NCBI GenBank assembly: GCA_017527825.1
Contig: JAFXPO010000024.1
Span: 1-40,315, forward strand
Length of the DNA stretch: 40,315 bases
Direction of reading: 5' to 3'
From: Oscillospiraceae bacterium
Lineage (GTDB): Bacteria > Bacillota > Clostridia > Oscillospirales > Oscillospiraceae
Shown here: piece by piece, positions 8,921-18,045 of the stretch
How the letters are laid out: every line of letters begins with the position of its first letter
Numbering within the stretch: the first letter of the stretch is position 1
Translations under genes and position numbers: made by a program
The notes under the pieces: model-generated
Database searches by the model: none
What the model was told of the DNA's origin: nothing
Seen by the model: only the letters and a program-made list of their open reading frames with translations

Positions 8921-10504
8921 ATGTGTTCTATTATGGGATATTGTGACCCCATCGTGCCGGTGGACGCTTTCAAGACCGGCTTTGAAAAGACCGTTTCCCG
9001 CGGCCCCGACACCAGCGCTGTCGTCCACACCGGCGGCGGGGTGCTGGGCTTCCACCGTCTTGCCATCATGGGTCTGCACCCGGAGGGAATGCAGCCATTC
9101 AAACGCGACGGCAGCTATGTGGTCTGCAACGGCGAGGTCTACGGCTTCGCCGCGCAGCGGCAAATGCTGATCGGCAAGGGCTACACCTTCGTCAGCGATT
9201 CCGACTGCGAAATTCTGCTCCCGCTGTGGTTTGAGTACGGCGTGGAGATGTTCCCGATGCTGGACGCGGAGTTCGCGCTCATCCTCTACGACGGAAGAAC
9301 GCGGGAGTTTATCGCCGCCCGCGACCCCATCGGCATCCGTCCGCTGTTCTACGGTTACGATGATAAGGGCGTCATCGTCTTTGCCAGCGAGGCGAAGAAT
9401 CTGGTCGGCCTGTGCGCCGAGATCAAGCCCTTCCCGCCGGGACACTACTGGAAGGGCGGCGCGTTTGTCTGCTACGACGACATCGCCAGGGTGGACGCCG
9501 TCTGCCGCGACGGCCTCGAAACCGTGTGCCGCAACATCCACGATAAGCTGATTGCGGGTGTGAAAAAGCGCTTGGTCGCCGACGCAAAGGTGGGCTTCCT
9601 GCTTTCCGGCGGGCTGGATTCCTCGCTGGTCTGCGCCATCGCCGCGCGGGAGAGCAAAGAGCCCATCCGCACATTCGCCATCGGCATGGACGTGGACGCC
9701 ATCGACCTAAAATACGCCCGCGAGGTCGCTGACTACATCCACAGCGACCACACCGAGGTCATCATCACCAAAGCCGACGTTTTAGCGGCCTTGGAGCCGG
9801 TAGTGGCGCTGCTGGGGACATATGATATCACCACCATCCGCGCGTCTATCGGCATGTATCTTGTCTGCAAGGCGATACACGAGCAGACGGATATTCGTGT
9901 GCTGCTGACCGGCGAGATCAGCGACGAGCTGTTCGGCTACAAATACACCGACTTCGCGCCATCGGCGGAGGAATTTCAGAAAGAAGCGGAAAAGCGGCTG
10001 CGGGAGCTTTATATGTACGACGTGCTGCGCGCCGACCGCTGCATCTCGGTGAACTCGCTGGAAGCGCGGGTCCCGTTTGGCGATTTGGACTTCGTGCGCT
10101 ATGTCATGGCCATTGACCCGACGAAGAAGCGGAACACCTACGGCAAGGGCAAGTATCTGCTGCGCCACGCCTTTGAACATGACCACATCCTGCCCGACAG
10201 CATCCTCTGGCGCGAAAAAGCCGCGTTCTCCGACGCGGTGGGCCACTCGATGGTGGACGACCTCAAGGAGTATGCGGAGAGCCGCTATGCCGATGAGGAG
10301 TTTCATCTTCGGCGGCTCCGCTATGCCCACGCGCGGCCGTTCACTAAGGAATCGCTGCTGTACCGTGAGCTGTTTGAGAAATATTACCCCGGACAGGCGA
10401 ATATGATCGTCGATTTCTGGATGCCGAACAAAAGCTGGGAGGGCTGCGACGTGGACGATCCCTCGGCGCGCGTACTGTCCAACTACGGCGCAAGCGGAAC
10501 ATGA
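8921..10504 (+). CDS. asnB: Asparagine synthase, glutamine-hydrolysing
   Basis: Makes asparagine from aspartate, ATP and glutamine. The 527 residues start MCSIMGY, so Cys2 is the N-terminal nucleophile of a class II glutaminase domain (about 1-190). The ATP-binding synthetase domain follows with the P-loop LLSGGLDSSL and the TGEISDELFGY motif. The length fits the AsnB type. The ATG follows GGAGGAAAAGCC. It is the second gene after glnN and shares its attenuated leader. No convincing terminator follows before the next gene. Confidence 0.95.
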   Translation: MCSIMGYCDPIVPVDAFKTGFEKTVSRGPDTSAVVHTGGGVLGFHRLAIMGLHPEGMQPFKRDGSYVVCNGEVYGFAAQRQMLIGKGYTFVSDSDCEILLPLWFEYGVEMFPMLDAEFALILYDGRTREFIAARDPIGIRPLFYGYDDKGVIVFASEAKNLVGLCAEIKPFPPGHYWKGGAFVCYDDIARVDAVCRDGLETVCRNIHDKLIAGVKKRLVADAKVGFLLSGGLDSSLVCAIAARESKEPIRTFAIGMDVDAIDLKYAREVADYIHSDHTEVIITKADVLAALEPVVALLGTYDITTIRASIGMYLVCKAIHEQTDIRVLLTGEISDELFGYKYTDFAPSAEEFQKEAEKRLRELYMYDVLRADRCISVNSLEARVPFGDLDFVRYVMAIDPTKKRNTYGKGKYLLRHAFEHDHILPDSILWREKAAFSDAVGHSMVDDLKEYAESRYADEEFHLRRLRYAHARPFTKESLLYRELFEKYYPGQANMIVDFWMPNKSWEGCDVDDPSARVLSNYGASGT

Positions 10505-10586
10505 GGAGAGACAATACCTGCTGTTTTAGTCCTCATTGCCGAAGTCGTGAATTTGTAAAAACCAACAAGAAACCGATATACAGAAA

Positions 10587-10605
10587 ATGATAATACCAGT
10601 ATCAT
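10587..10605. promoter_or_regulatory. Palindrome upstream of the dehydrogenase gene
   Basis: ATGATA (10587-10592) and TATCAT (10600-10605) flank ATACCAG. This is an operator-like inverted repeat about 47 bases upstream of the dehydrogenase start. No matching promoter boxes stand out, so it is only a candidate. Confidence 0.25.
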
Positions 10606-10651
10606 GCATTGATGCGATCTATATCAGAAAAGCTTGGAGGAGATTGGTGCG

Positions 10652-11425
10652 ATGACGGATGTAAACGGAAGATGGGCGCTGATTACAGGCGCAAGCAGAG
10701 GGATCGGACGATTGGCGGCGCTGTTTTTGGCGAAGCACGGCTGTAATCTTGTCTTGCATGGCAGAACGATCGGCCATTGCCAAGGGGTGCTGGAGGAGGT
10801 GAAAGCTCTGGGCGTGGAAGCCCGGGCGGTAGAGGCGGAATTGTCAGATTTCTCCGCGATAGAGGCTATGCTCGCTCAAATTGACAGACAGGGGACGCAG
10901 ATTGACATCGTCCTCAACAACGCCGGAGTGCAGGTCGCCTATCGGGAGTCGTTTCTGGAAACGCCGATGTCCGACTATGAGCAGAGCTTTCTTGTCAATA
11001 CGATGGCTCCCATGCTGATTTGCTATCATTATCTCCCCCAAATGGTGGAAAGAGGCTTTGGGAGGATCGTCAACACAACCAGCGGAATACAGTTTGAGCC
11101 GCAGCAGGCGGGGTATTCCGCAAGTAAAGCGGCGCTCAACAAGGTTACAATCGACCTTGGCACAAAGTACGAGGGAACGGACGTGCTGATCAATCTGACA
11201 GATCCCGGCTGGTGCAGAACTGACCTCGGCGGGGCGCAGGCGCCCAACACGCCGGAAAGTGCGATCCCCGGCGTGGTAGTCGGAGTGTTCATAAACGACG
11301 GGAAATGCGGTCGCTGCTTTTCGGCACAGGACTACCGCGGCCTGACGATTGACTCTGCGGTAGAAAAAGCCGAGCGTGAGTCCGTGAGTCCTTACGATAA
11401 TCTGTTCGGCAGAGCATCAATCTGA
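10652..11425 (+). CDS. Short-chain dehydrogenase/reductase
   Basis: A 257-residue NAD(P)-dependent oxidoreductase of the classical SDR family. It has the cofactor-binding TGASRGIG near residue 12, NNAGVQ, and the catalytic YSASK tetrad segment preceded by a TTSG serine. The ATG at 10652 follows GGAGGAG; an in-frame TTG at 10634 overlaps that site and is rejected. The substrate is unknown. It stands between asnB and the sugar locus, separated from each by noncoding DNA, and may be its own unit. Confidence 0.85.
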   Translation: MTDVNGRWALITGASRGIGRLAALFLAKHGCNLVLHGRTIGHCQGVLEEVKALGVEARAVEAELSDFSAIEAMLAQIDRQGTQIDIVLNNAGVQVAYRESFLETPMSDYEQSFLVNTMAPMLICYHYLPQMVERGFGRIVNTTSGIQFEPQQAGYSASKAALNKVTIDLGTKYEGTDVLINLTDPGWCRTDLGGAQAPNTPESAIPGVVVGVFINDGKCGRCFSAQDYRGLTIDSAVEKAERESVSPYDNLFGRASI

Positions 11426-11440
11426 TATTATCAGCGGTTC

Positions 11441-11469
11441 TTTGATATAACATAGAACAGGAATTTAAT
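11441..11469 (+). promoter_or_regulatory. Possible promoter of the phosphorylase operon
   Basis: TTTGAT (11441-11446), 17 bp, TTTAAT (11464-11469). Both boxes are imperfect. The predicted start near 11476 coincides with the first base of the hairpin before the GH94 gene. Confidence 0.35.
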
Positions 11470-11474
11470 AAAAT

Positions 11475-11508
11475 GAACGCACCAAACGAAAGCGAGGTGC
11501 GTTCTTTT
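11475..11508 (+). terminator. Terminator-like hairpin abutting the GH94 start codon
   Basis: GAACGCACC (11475-11483) and GGTGCGTTC (11496-11504) form a 9-bp stem, followed by TTTT and directly by the ATG at 11509. The only ribosome binding site candidate, GAGGTG, lies inside the 3' arm. It can act as a terminator for upstream transcription, as an attenuator, or as a lid on translation. Confidence 0.6.
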
Positions 11509-13920
11509 ATGCAATATGGCCATTTTGACGATGCGCGCAAGGAGTATGTGATCACCACGCCCCACACGCCGTTGCCTTGGATCAACTATCTCGGCAGCGA
11601 GGATTTCTTTGGCATGATCTCCAACACGGGCGGCGGCTACGCCTTCTACCGCGACGCCAAGCTCCAACGTCTGCTCCGGTATCGCTATAACAGCGTACCC
11701 GCCGACGTCGGCGGGCGCTTCTACTACATCAAGGAGCGCGGCAAGACCGCGTGGAACCCAGCGTTCCTGCCGACCAGGACGCCGCTGGACGCCTATGAGT
11801 GCCGCCATGGGCTGGGCTACACCACTTTTTTGAGCGAGAAGGATGGGCTCGCCGCCGAACTGACGCTCTTTGTCCCCATCGGCGAGACCTGCGAGCTGCA
11901 CGACCTGACGCTGACGAACCGGGGCACATTGGAAAAGCGCGTCCAAATCTACGGCTGCATGGAATGGTGCCTGTGGAATGCCGTGGACGATGCGCAGAAC
12001 TACCAGCGCAACCTGAACATCGCGGAGAGCGAGGTCGAACCTTCGACCATCTATCATGTGACGGAGTACCGCGAGCGCCGCAATCACTATGCCTACTATG
12101 GCGTCAACGCGGAAACTAGCGGATTCGATACCGACCGGAACACCTTCCTCGGGCATATGGGCGATTGGAGCGCTCCGCGAGCGGTTGCGGAGGAAACCTC
12201 CTATGCCTCACACATCACCGGCTGGTATCCGATCGCGTGCCATCGGCTCGATGTGACGCTCGCACCGGGCGGGAGCGTCCGCGCCTGTTTTGTTCTGGGT
12301 TACGGCGAGAACCCAAAGGATGCGAAATGGGACGCGGATGGACGTGTCAGAAAGGACACGGCACGGCGGGTTCTTGCCAAGTTCGCGGACAGCGCCGCTG
12401 TCGACGCGGCGCGTGCGGAGCTTGCCGCCTACTGGGACCGTCTGCTGTCCTCGTACCGGCTTGTGTCCCCAAACGAAAAGCTCAACCGCATGGCAAATAT
12501 ATGGCACCAATATCAGTGCATGGTCACCTTCAACATGAGCCGCAGCGCGTCCTATTACGAGACCGGCACGGGGCGCGGCATGGGCTTCCGCGATTCCTGT
12601 CAGGATCTGTTCGGCTTTGTCCACATGGTTCCCGAACGGGCACGGGAGCGCATCATTGACATTGCGTCCATCCAGTTCGCGGACGGCTCGACCTACCACC
12701 AGTACCAGCCGCTGACCAAGCGTGGGAACGCCGACATCGGTTCAGGCTTCAACGACGACCCGCTCTGGCTTGTCGCGGCGGCCGTCTGCTATATCAAAGA
12801 GACCGGCGACTTCGCTGTTTTGGAGCATCCCACGCCGTTTAACAACAAACCCGGCAGCGAAGCGCCGCTGCTGGAGCATCTGCGGCGGAGCGTCGGTTAT
12901 ATCCGGAGCCACCTTGGCCCTCACGGCCTTCCTCTGATCGGACGCGCCGACTGGAACGACTGCCTGAACCTCAACTGCTTTTCCGAGACATCGGGGGAAA
13001 GCTTTCAGACCAGCGGTCCGTCTGAAGGCCCCGTTGCGGAATCGGTGTTCATTGCGGCGATGTACGTCAAGTACGCGGCCGAATACGCGGAGCTGTTGGA
13101 GCAGGTCGGGTATGAGGCGGAGTCGGTTTCCGTCCGCCTGTCCGTGCAGGAGATGGAACGCGCGGTATTGAAGCACGGCTGGGACGGCGCATGGTTCCGC
13201 AGAGCATACGACGCCTTTGGCGATCCGGTCGGAAGCAAAGAATGTGACGAGGGCCGGATTTTCATTGAGCCGCAGGGCTTCTGCGTTATGGCGGGCATCG
13301 GGGTGGAGACGGGCGAAGCAAAGAAAGCGCTTGACTCGACGAGGGAGCATCTGCTGGGCGAATACGGCGTAGAGCTGCTGGTGCCCTGCTACACAAGGTA
13401 CCGCAAAGAGCTTGGTGAAATCAGCTCTTATCCGCCCGGTTTTAAGGAAAACGGCTCCGTGTTCTGTCACAACAACCCGTGGATCGTATGCGCGGAAGCC
13501 GTGATCGGCAGAGGGAACGAGGCGTTTGATGTTTACAAGCGTATCTGCCCCGCCTATCTGGAGGACAAGAGCGACGTTCACGAAACCGAGCCGTATTGCT
13601 ACTCTCAAACCGTAACCGGACGCGCCTCCGGCAATCCGGGACACGCGAAGAACAGCTGGCTGACAGGAACGGCGTCCTGGTCGTTCGTGTCCCTCTCTCA
13701 GGCAATCCTCGGCGTTAAACCGGACTACGACGGACTGCGCGTCGAGCCCTGTCTGCCGGATGAGCTGGATGAGTACACGGTGGAGCGGAGGTTCCGCGGC
13801 TGCCTGTACCGCATCCATGTGAAGAAAACCGGCGAGCAGTCGCTCACGGTGGATGGCAAAAGGGCTGATCGCATTCCACTGCAAGACAGGGAGACCGTGA
13901 CGGTCGAAGTGACCGTGTAA
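11509..13920 (+). CDS. GH94 glycoside phosphorylase
   Basis: An 803-residue cytoplasmic phosphorylase that splits a beta-glucoside with phosphate to give a sugar 1-phosphate. The start MQYGHFDDARKEYVI is the typical GH94 beginning and repeats that of the gene at 18046. An ATG 12 codons upstream (11473) lies in the hairpin and is rejected. The N-terminal beta-sandwich, helical linker, (alpha/alpha)6 barrel and C-terminal cap are all represented. The general acid lies in the ADWNDCLN segment. Conserved late motifs include EPYCYSQ and SWLTGTASW. Cellobiose- or laminaribiose-type specificity is likely, but sequence alone does not decide it. No signal peptide. It is first in an operon with DUF624, GH16 and two more phosphorylases. 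Confidence 0.9.
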   Translation: MQYGHFDDARKEYVITTPHTPLPWINYLGSEDFFGMISNTGGGYAFYRDAKLQRLLRYRYNSVPADVGGRFYYIKERGKTAWNPAFLPTRTPLDAYECRHGLGYTTFLSEKDGLAAELTLFVPIGETCELHDLTLTNRGTLEKRVQIYGCMEWCLWNAVDDAQNYQRNLNIAESEVEPSTIYHVTEYRERRNHYAYYGVNAETSGFDTDRNTFLGHMGDWSAPRAVAEETSYASHITGWYPIACHRLDVTLAPGGSVRACFVLGYGENPKDAKWDADGRVRKDTARRVLAKFADSAAVDAARAELAAYWDRLLSSYRLVSPNEKLNRMANIWHQYQCMVTFNMSRSASYYETGTGRGMGFRDSCQDLFGFVHMVPERARERIIDIASIQFADGSTYHQYQPLTKRGNADIGSGFNDDPLWLVAAAVCYIKETGDFAVLEHPTPFNNKPGSEAPLLEHLRRSVGYIRSHLGPHGLPLIGRADWNDCLNLNCFSETSGESFQTSGPSEGPVAESVFIAAMYVKYAAEYAELLEQVGYEAESVSVRLSVQEMERAVLKHGWDGAWFRRAYDAFGDPVGSKECDEGRIFIEPQGFCVMAGIGVETGEAKKALDSTREHLLGEYGVELLVPCYTRYRKELGEISSYPPGFKENGSVFCHNNPWIVCAEAVIGRGNEAFDVYKRICPAYLEDKSDVHETEPYCYSQTVTGRASGNPGHAKNSWLTGTASWSFVSLSQAILGVKPDYDGLRVEPCLPDELDEYTVERRFRGCLYRIHVKKTGEQSLTVDGKRADRIPLQDRETVTVEVTV

Positions 13921-13932
13921 AAGGAGGGCGTG

Positions 13933-14550
13933 ATGGTGAAGCTGCTGGGGCCCCGCAATCCCGTGATCCGCTTTTTGACCCGTGTGTGCGACCTGATGAT
14001 CCTCAATATCATTTTGACTGTTCTCTGCATTACTGTCGTCCTGTCAGGTACGGCGCTCACTTCGCTTTATACGCTGACGCTCAAAATGGTGCGCGGTAAG
14101 GAGGGCGAGATCACAAAAACGTATTTCCGGGCTCTGCGCGAAAACTTTACGCCCTCGGTACCGGCGACGGTTTTGCTGTTTGCGGATCTGACGCTGCTGG
14201 CGTTTCTGCGCTATGCGCTCTATGCCGATGTGTTGTTGATTTCTCCCTACGCGTTCATTCTGCTTTGCATCGCCGCGCTTCTGCTGACGGCGTGGCTCGC
14301 ATGGCTGTTCCCGCTGCTGGCGCGTTTTGACAATTCCTTCCGCGCTCACGCGGGCAACGCGGCGAGGCTGGCGCTGGCGCACCTGCCTGTCACCTTTCTG
14401 CTGACGCTGATCGATCTGGCACCGCTTCTGTCTGTCATGGCGCTGCCCCGCGCCATCGGAGAACTGGCTGCCTTTTGGACGCTGTTCGGTATCGCTGCCG
14501 GCGCGTATGTGAACTCGTTTTATCTGCGGCGGGTATTTGATGGGGAGTGA
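13933..14550 (+). CDS. DUF624 (YesL-type) membrane protein
   Basis: A 205-residue integral membrane protein with about four to five hydrophobic helices. The N-terminal pattern (NPVIRFLTRVCDLMILNII, then TSLYTLTLKMVRGKEG) is that of DUF624/YesL proteins, which commonly accompany carbohydrate ABC transporters and glycosidases in Firmicutes. The molecular role is unknown; a transport accessory is usually assumed. The ATG at 13933 follows AAGGAGGG; a GTG one codon earlier sits too close to that site. The stop codon ends five bases before the GH16 start, so translation is probably coupled. Confidence 0.8.
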   Translation: MVKLLGPRNPVIRFLTRVCDLMILNIILTVLCITVVLSGTALTSLYTLTLKMVRGKEGEITKTYFRALRENFTPSVPATVLLFADLTLLAFLRYALYADVLLISPYAFILLCIAALLLTAWLAWLFPLLARFDNSFRAHAGNAARLALAHLPVTFLLTLIDLAPLLSVMALPRAIGELAAFWTLFGIAAGAYVNSFYLRRVFDGE

Positions 14551-14555
14551 CGAAA

Positions 14556-15335
14556 ATGAAAGAAAGAGAACGCCTTTCCTATGACGGATACACGCTTGCT
14601 TTTGCAGATGACTTTGACGGTGCGGAGCTGAATCGGAACGACTGGAGCGTCGAGCTGCACGAGCCCGGCTGGGTCAACGAGGAGTGGCAGCGGTATGTCG
14701 ACTCGCCGGAAAACATCCGGCTTGCGGACGGAAAGCTGATGCTGCTTCCGGTCAAACGCACGGAGGCAGACGGAAGCGTGAGCTACACTTCGGGACGTGT
14801 TTCCACGCAGGGCAAGCGTGAGTTTACCTATGGCATTTTCGAGGTACGGGCAAAGGTTCCGCGCGGCAAAGGCTATCTGCCCGCTTTCTGGCTGATGACG
14901 GGAGACGAACTTGTCTATGAGCCGTGGCCTGTCTGCGGCGAGATCGACATCATGGAGGTACTCGGCCACCGGACGGACACGGCATACGGCACGATCCACT
15001 ACGGCCTGCCGCACAAGCAGAACCAGGGCATAATGACGCTAAAGCGCGGCGATTTTGCCGAAGAATATCACACCTTCGCACTCAAATGGGAGCCGGGACG
15101 TCTGCGCTGGTATGTAGACGGCGGTCTTTACCATGAAGCACGAACGTGGTTTTCGCATGGCCGGAACGGAACCGACCATCCGTTTCCCGCCCCGTTTGAC
15201 CATAATATGTATCTCATTCTGAATCTGGCGATCGGCGGAAATTGGGTAGGCTATCCGGACGAAACAACTGATTTTGAACACGCGGCATACGCCGTGGACT
15301 ATGTAAAAGTATATCAAAAAAGCGAGGTGAAGTGA
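14556..15335 (+). CDS. GH16 beta-glucanase, apparently cytoplasmic
   Basis: A 259-residue endo-beta-glucanase of family 16. The catalytic signature EIDIME (nucleophile and acid/base glutamates) follows WPVCG, and the N-terminal strand carries YTLAFADDFDG typical of laminarinase-like members. There is no signal peptide or anchor, unusual for an enzyme whose relatives are mostly secreted, so I infer it trims imported oligosaccharides. The ATG at 14556 follows GGGGAG; an in-frame GTG at 14547 overlaps the previous stop and is less likely. Subfamily 3 (laminarinase or lichenase) is most likely, which points to beta-1,3 or mixed-linkage glucan. Confidence 0.9.
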   Translation: MKERERLSYDGYTLAFADDFDGAELNRNDWSVELHEPGWVNEEWQRYVDSPENIRLADGKLMLLPVKRTEADGSVSYTSGRVSTQGKREFTYGIFEVRAKVPRGKGYLPAFWLMTGDELVYEPWPVCGEIDIMEVLGHRTDTAYGTIHYGLPHKQNQGIMTLKRGDFAEEYHTFALKWEPGRLRWYVDGGLYHEARTWFSHGRNGTDHPFPAPFDHNMYLILNLAIGGNWVGYPDETTDFEHAAYAVDYVKVYQKSEVK

Positions 15336-18035
15336 GTGGACAGGATTCGATTTTTGGACGATGAGGGGACGTTTGCCCTTCGGAATCCGGAGGAAATCAG
15401 CTATCTGTATTTTCCGCTTGCTGGCGAAGCAGGGCTCAAAAGCGCGATCACTCCGACGCTCGGCGGCGACAGCAAGCTCGATCAGGAGACTTTTCTGTTG
15501 GAGCCGGTCAGCGCGGAAAACCTGCACAACAATCGAAGCACACGCAATTTCTGGTGTGTGACGGAGGACGGCTGCTGGTCGGCGTCGGGCGCGTCGGCGG
15601 AACAGGAAGCAATGCGGTTTACACCCGAGCAGGACGAAAGCGAGCTGACCGCGGGGCTCCTGTGGCAGACGGTGCGGCGGGAAAGCAGATGGTACGGGCT
15701 TCACGCGGAGCTGACGTCGTTTGTGCCACCGCGGGAAAATGTTGAGATCTTGTATGTCCGTATCATCAATACAAGCGACAAGGCGCATAGCGTGCGCGCC
15801 GTTGCGGCGATTCCTATTTACGGCAGAAGCGCCGATAACGTCCGCGACCATCGCAATGTGACCTCGATGCTGCACCGCGTCCGCACGACGGAGCGCGGCG
15901 TGCTGGTGAAGCCAACCATGTCCTTTGATGAAAAGGGGCACCGGGAAAACCGCAGGATCTACTATGTGCTGGGCTCGACAGGGAACGGCGGGCTGCCGGA
16001 AGCGTTTTATCCCACATTGGATGCTTTTCTCGGCGAGGGCGGCACATTCCTTCGCCCGCGCGCGGTATACGAGAACCTCCCCGGCGTTGGTGCGGAAACG
16101 TCCGTCGACGGGCGCGAGGCGATGGGCGGCGTTGCTTTCCCCACGGCAACGTTGCAGGCGGGAGAAAGCGCGGAGTACATCGTTCTGCTGGGCGTATCGG
16201 AGGACGCGGCGGAAATAGAACGCATCCAATCCGCCTACGGCACGGCGGAAAAGGTGCGTCAGGCGCTGGAGGAAACCAGGCAGTATTGGCGGGAGCGGGT
16301 CAATCTGCGCTTCCATACGGGAAGCGCGGAATATGACCGCTGGCTGCGCTGGGTCGGCTTGCAGCCGTTTTTGCGGCGTATCTACGGCTGTTCCTTCCTC
16401 CCCCACCACGATTACGGGCGCGGCGGCAGAGGTTGGCGCGACCTGTGGCAGGACTGCCTGTCGCTTCTGCTGATGGACCCATCCGGCGTGCGGGAGATGC
16501 TGGTGAAGAATTTCGGCGGCGTGCGCCTCGATGGCACAAACGCTACGATCATCGGCGAAGGCGACGGGAACTTTATCGCGGATCGCAACGGCATTGCCCG
16601 CGTGTGGATGGATCACGCGCTCTGGCCGCTGATGACGGCGAAGCTTTACATTGACCAGACCGGCGACCTCGGTATCCTGACCGAAACCGCGCCGTATTTC
16701 AAAGACCCGCAGGCGGCGCGCGGCACGGAGATCGACAGGCTGTGGGAGGAGACGGATGGAAACCGCCAGCGGACAGAGAATGGCGAGGTCTATCCGGGGA
16801 GCGTTTTGGAGCATCTGCTGATCCAGCACCTTACCGGCTTCTATGAGGTCGGCGCGCACAACGTCTATCGTTTGCGCGGCGCGGACTGGAACGACGCTCT
16901 GGATATGGCGGGTGCGCACGGGGAGAGCGTTGCTTTCACCTGCGCCTATGCCGGCAACCTGCGTGACCTCGCGGCGCTGATACGAAGTTTGGACGCCCCG
17001 GAGATTTCCTTGCCGGAGGAGCTGTCGGTGCTGCTGACGGACGACCGACAAGTGTACGAAAGCGTGAGCGAGAAAACGGCGGTGCTGGAACGCTATACAC
17101 AAAGCTGCAAGCACACGCTGAGCGGAAGGAGAGTCACGGCAGCGCGGGACGCGCTGGCGGACAACCTGGAAGGCAAGGCGGACTGGCTGATAGAACACCT
17201 CCGTGCGCAGGAGTGGATCGACGCGGGTGACGGCAAGGGCTGGTTCAACAGCTATTACGACGACCATGAGCGGCGCGTCGAGGGAATCGCGGAAAGCGGC
17301 GTCCGCATGATGCTGACGGGGCAGGTGTTCGCCATTATGAGCGGCACGGCGACCGACGATCAGATCGCCGCGATCACGCGGAGCGCGGACAAGTACCTCT
17401 ACCGGAATGAACTCGGCGGGTATCGGCTGAACACCGATTTTCACGAGCTGAAATTCGACATGGGCAGGATGTTCGGGTTCGCCTATGGCGAGAAGGAGAA
17501 CGGCGCGGTCTTTTCGCACATGGCGGTCATGTACGCCAACGCGCTCTATCGCAGAGGCTTTGCGCGGGAGGGGCATCGCGCGCTGCAATCGCTCGCCGAC
17601 GCCGCGCTGAACTTTGAGACAAGCAGGATCTATCCCGGCATTCCGGAGTATTTCAGAGCCGACGGGCGCGGCATGTACCACTACCTCACCGGCGCGGCAA
17701 GCTGGTATCTGCTGACTATGGTCACGGAGGTGTTCGGCGTACACGGCGAGCTGGGCGACCTTGTAATCGCTCCGAAGCTGCTGCGGGAGCAATTTGACGA
17801 AGGCGGCAAAGCCATACTGGATCTCCGCTTTGGCGGCAAGCGATTCCGCGTAACTGTCGTAAACCTGCAGGACAAGGACTACGGCGAATACGCGGTCAAT
17901 AAGGCTTGCCTTGCAAATCCCGCGGCAAAACAGCTCCGGAAGCTCACCGTTGAGAGCGGCAGAGCAATCCTGCGCCGCGAGGATCTTGCGGCGCTGCCGG
18001 AAAACGGCAACGAAATCGTTGTGGAGCTGATGTAA
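15336..18035 (+). CDS. Clan GH-Q phosphorylase, probably GH161
   Basis: An 899-residue phosphorylase distinct from its two GH94 neighbours. The N-terminus (FLDDEGTFALRNPEEISYLYF) differs from the MQYG start of GH94 and resembles the beta-1,3-oligoglucan phosphorylases of family GH161 in Paenibacillus as I recall them. The catalytic region keeps GADWNDALD, with Asp as general acid, and a barrel region with YRDLWQD-like sequence (GWRDLWQDCL). The GTG start immediately follows the GH16 stop and is preceded by GAGGTGA. If GH161, it would shorten beta-1,3-glucan chains of three or more units, releasing glucose 1-phosphate. A divergent GH94 is the alternative. No signal peptide. Confidence 0.82.
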   Translation: MDRIRFLDDEGTFALRNPEEISYLYFPLAGEAGLKSAITPTLGGDSKLDQETFLLEPVSAENLHNNRSTRNFWCVTEDGCWSASGASAEQEAMRFTPEQDESELTAGLLWQTVRRESRWYGLHAELTSFVPPRENVEILYVRIINTSDKAHSVRAVAAIPIYGRSADNVRDHRNVTSMLHRVRTTERGVLVKPTMSFDEKGHRENRRIYYVLGSTGNGGLPEAFYPTLDAFLGEGGTFLRPRAVYENLPGVGAETSVDGREAMGGVAFPTATLQAGESAEYIVLLGVSEDAAEIERIQSAYGTAEKVRQALEETRQYWRERVNLRFHTGSAEYDRWLRWVGLQPFLRRIYGCSFLPHHDYGRGGRGWRDLWQDCLSLLLMDPSGVREMLVKNFGGVRLDGTNATIIGEGDGNFIADRNGIARVWMDHALWPLMTAKLYIDQTGDLGILTETAPYFKDPQAARGTEIDRLWEETDGNRQRTENGEVYPGSVLEHLLIQHLTGFYEVGAHNVYRLRGADWNDALDMAGAHGESVAFTCAYAGNLRDLAALIRSLDAPEISLPEELSVLLTDDRQVYESVSEKTAVLERYTQSCKHTLSGRRVTAARDALADNLEGKADWLIEHLRAQEWIDAGDGKGWFNSYYDDHERRVEGIAESGVRMMLTGQVFAIMSGTATDDQIAAITRSADKYLYRNELGGYRLNTDFHELKFDMGRMFGFAYGEKENGAVFSHMAVMYANALYRRGFAREGHRALQSLADAALNFETSRIYPGIPEYFRADGRGMYHYLTGAASWYLLTMVTEVFGVHGELGDLVIAPKLLREQFDEGGKAILDLRFGGKRFRVTVVNLQDKDYGEYAVNKACLANPAAKQLRKLTVESGRAILRREDLAALPENGNEIVVELM

Positions 18036-18045
18036 AGGAGAAACG

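Noticed and set aside
10501..10536. Terminator after asnB (ATGAGGA and TCCTCAT)
   Set aside because: The 7-bp stem with a 22-base loop and no T-run is too weak to call.
11473..11508. Earlier start codon for the first GH94 gene
   Set aside because: The ATG lies in the 5' arm of the hairpin, the added 12 residues are absent from the sister gene at 18046, and transcription probably starts there.
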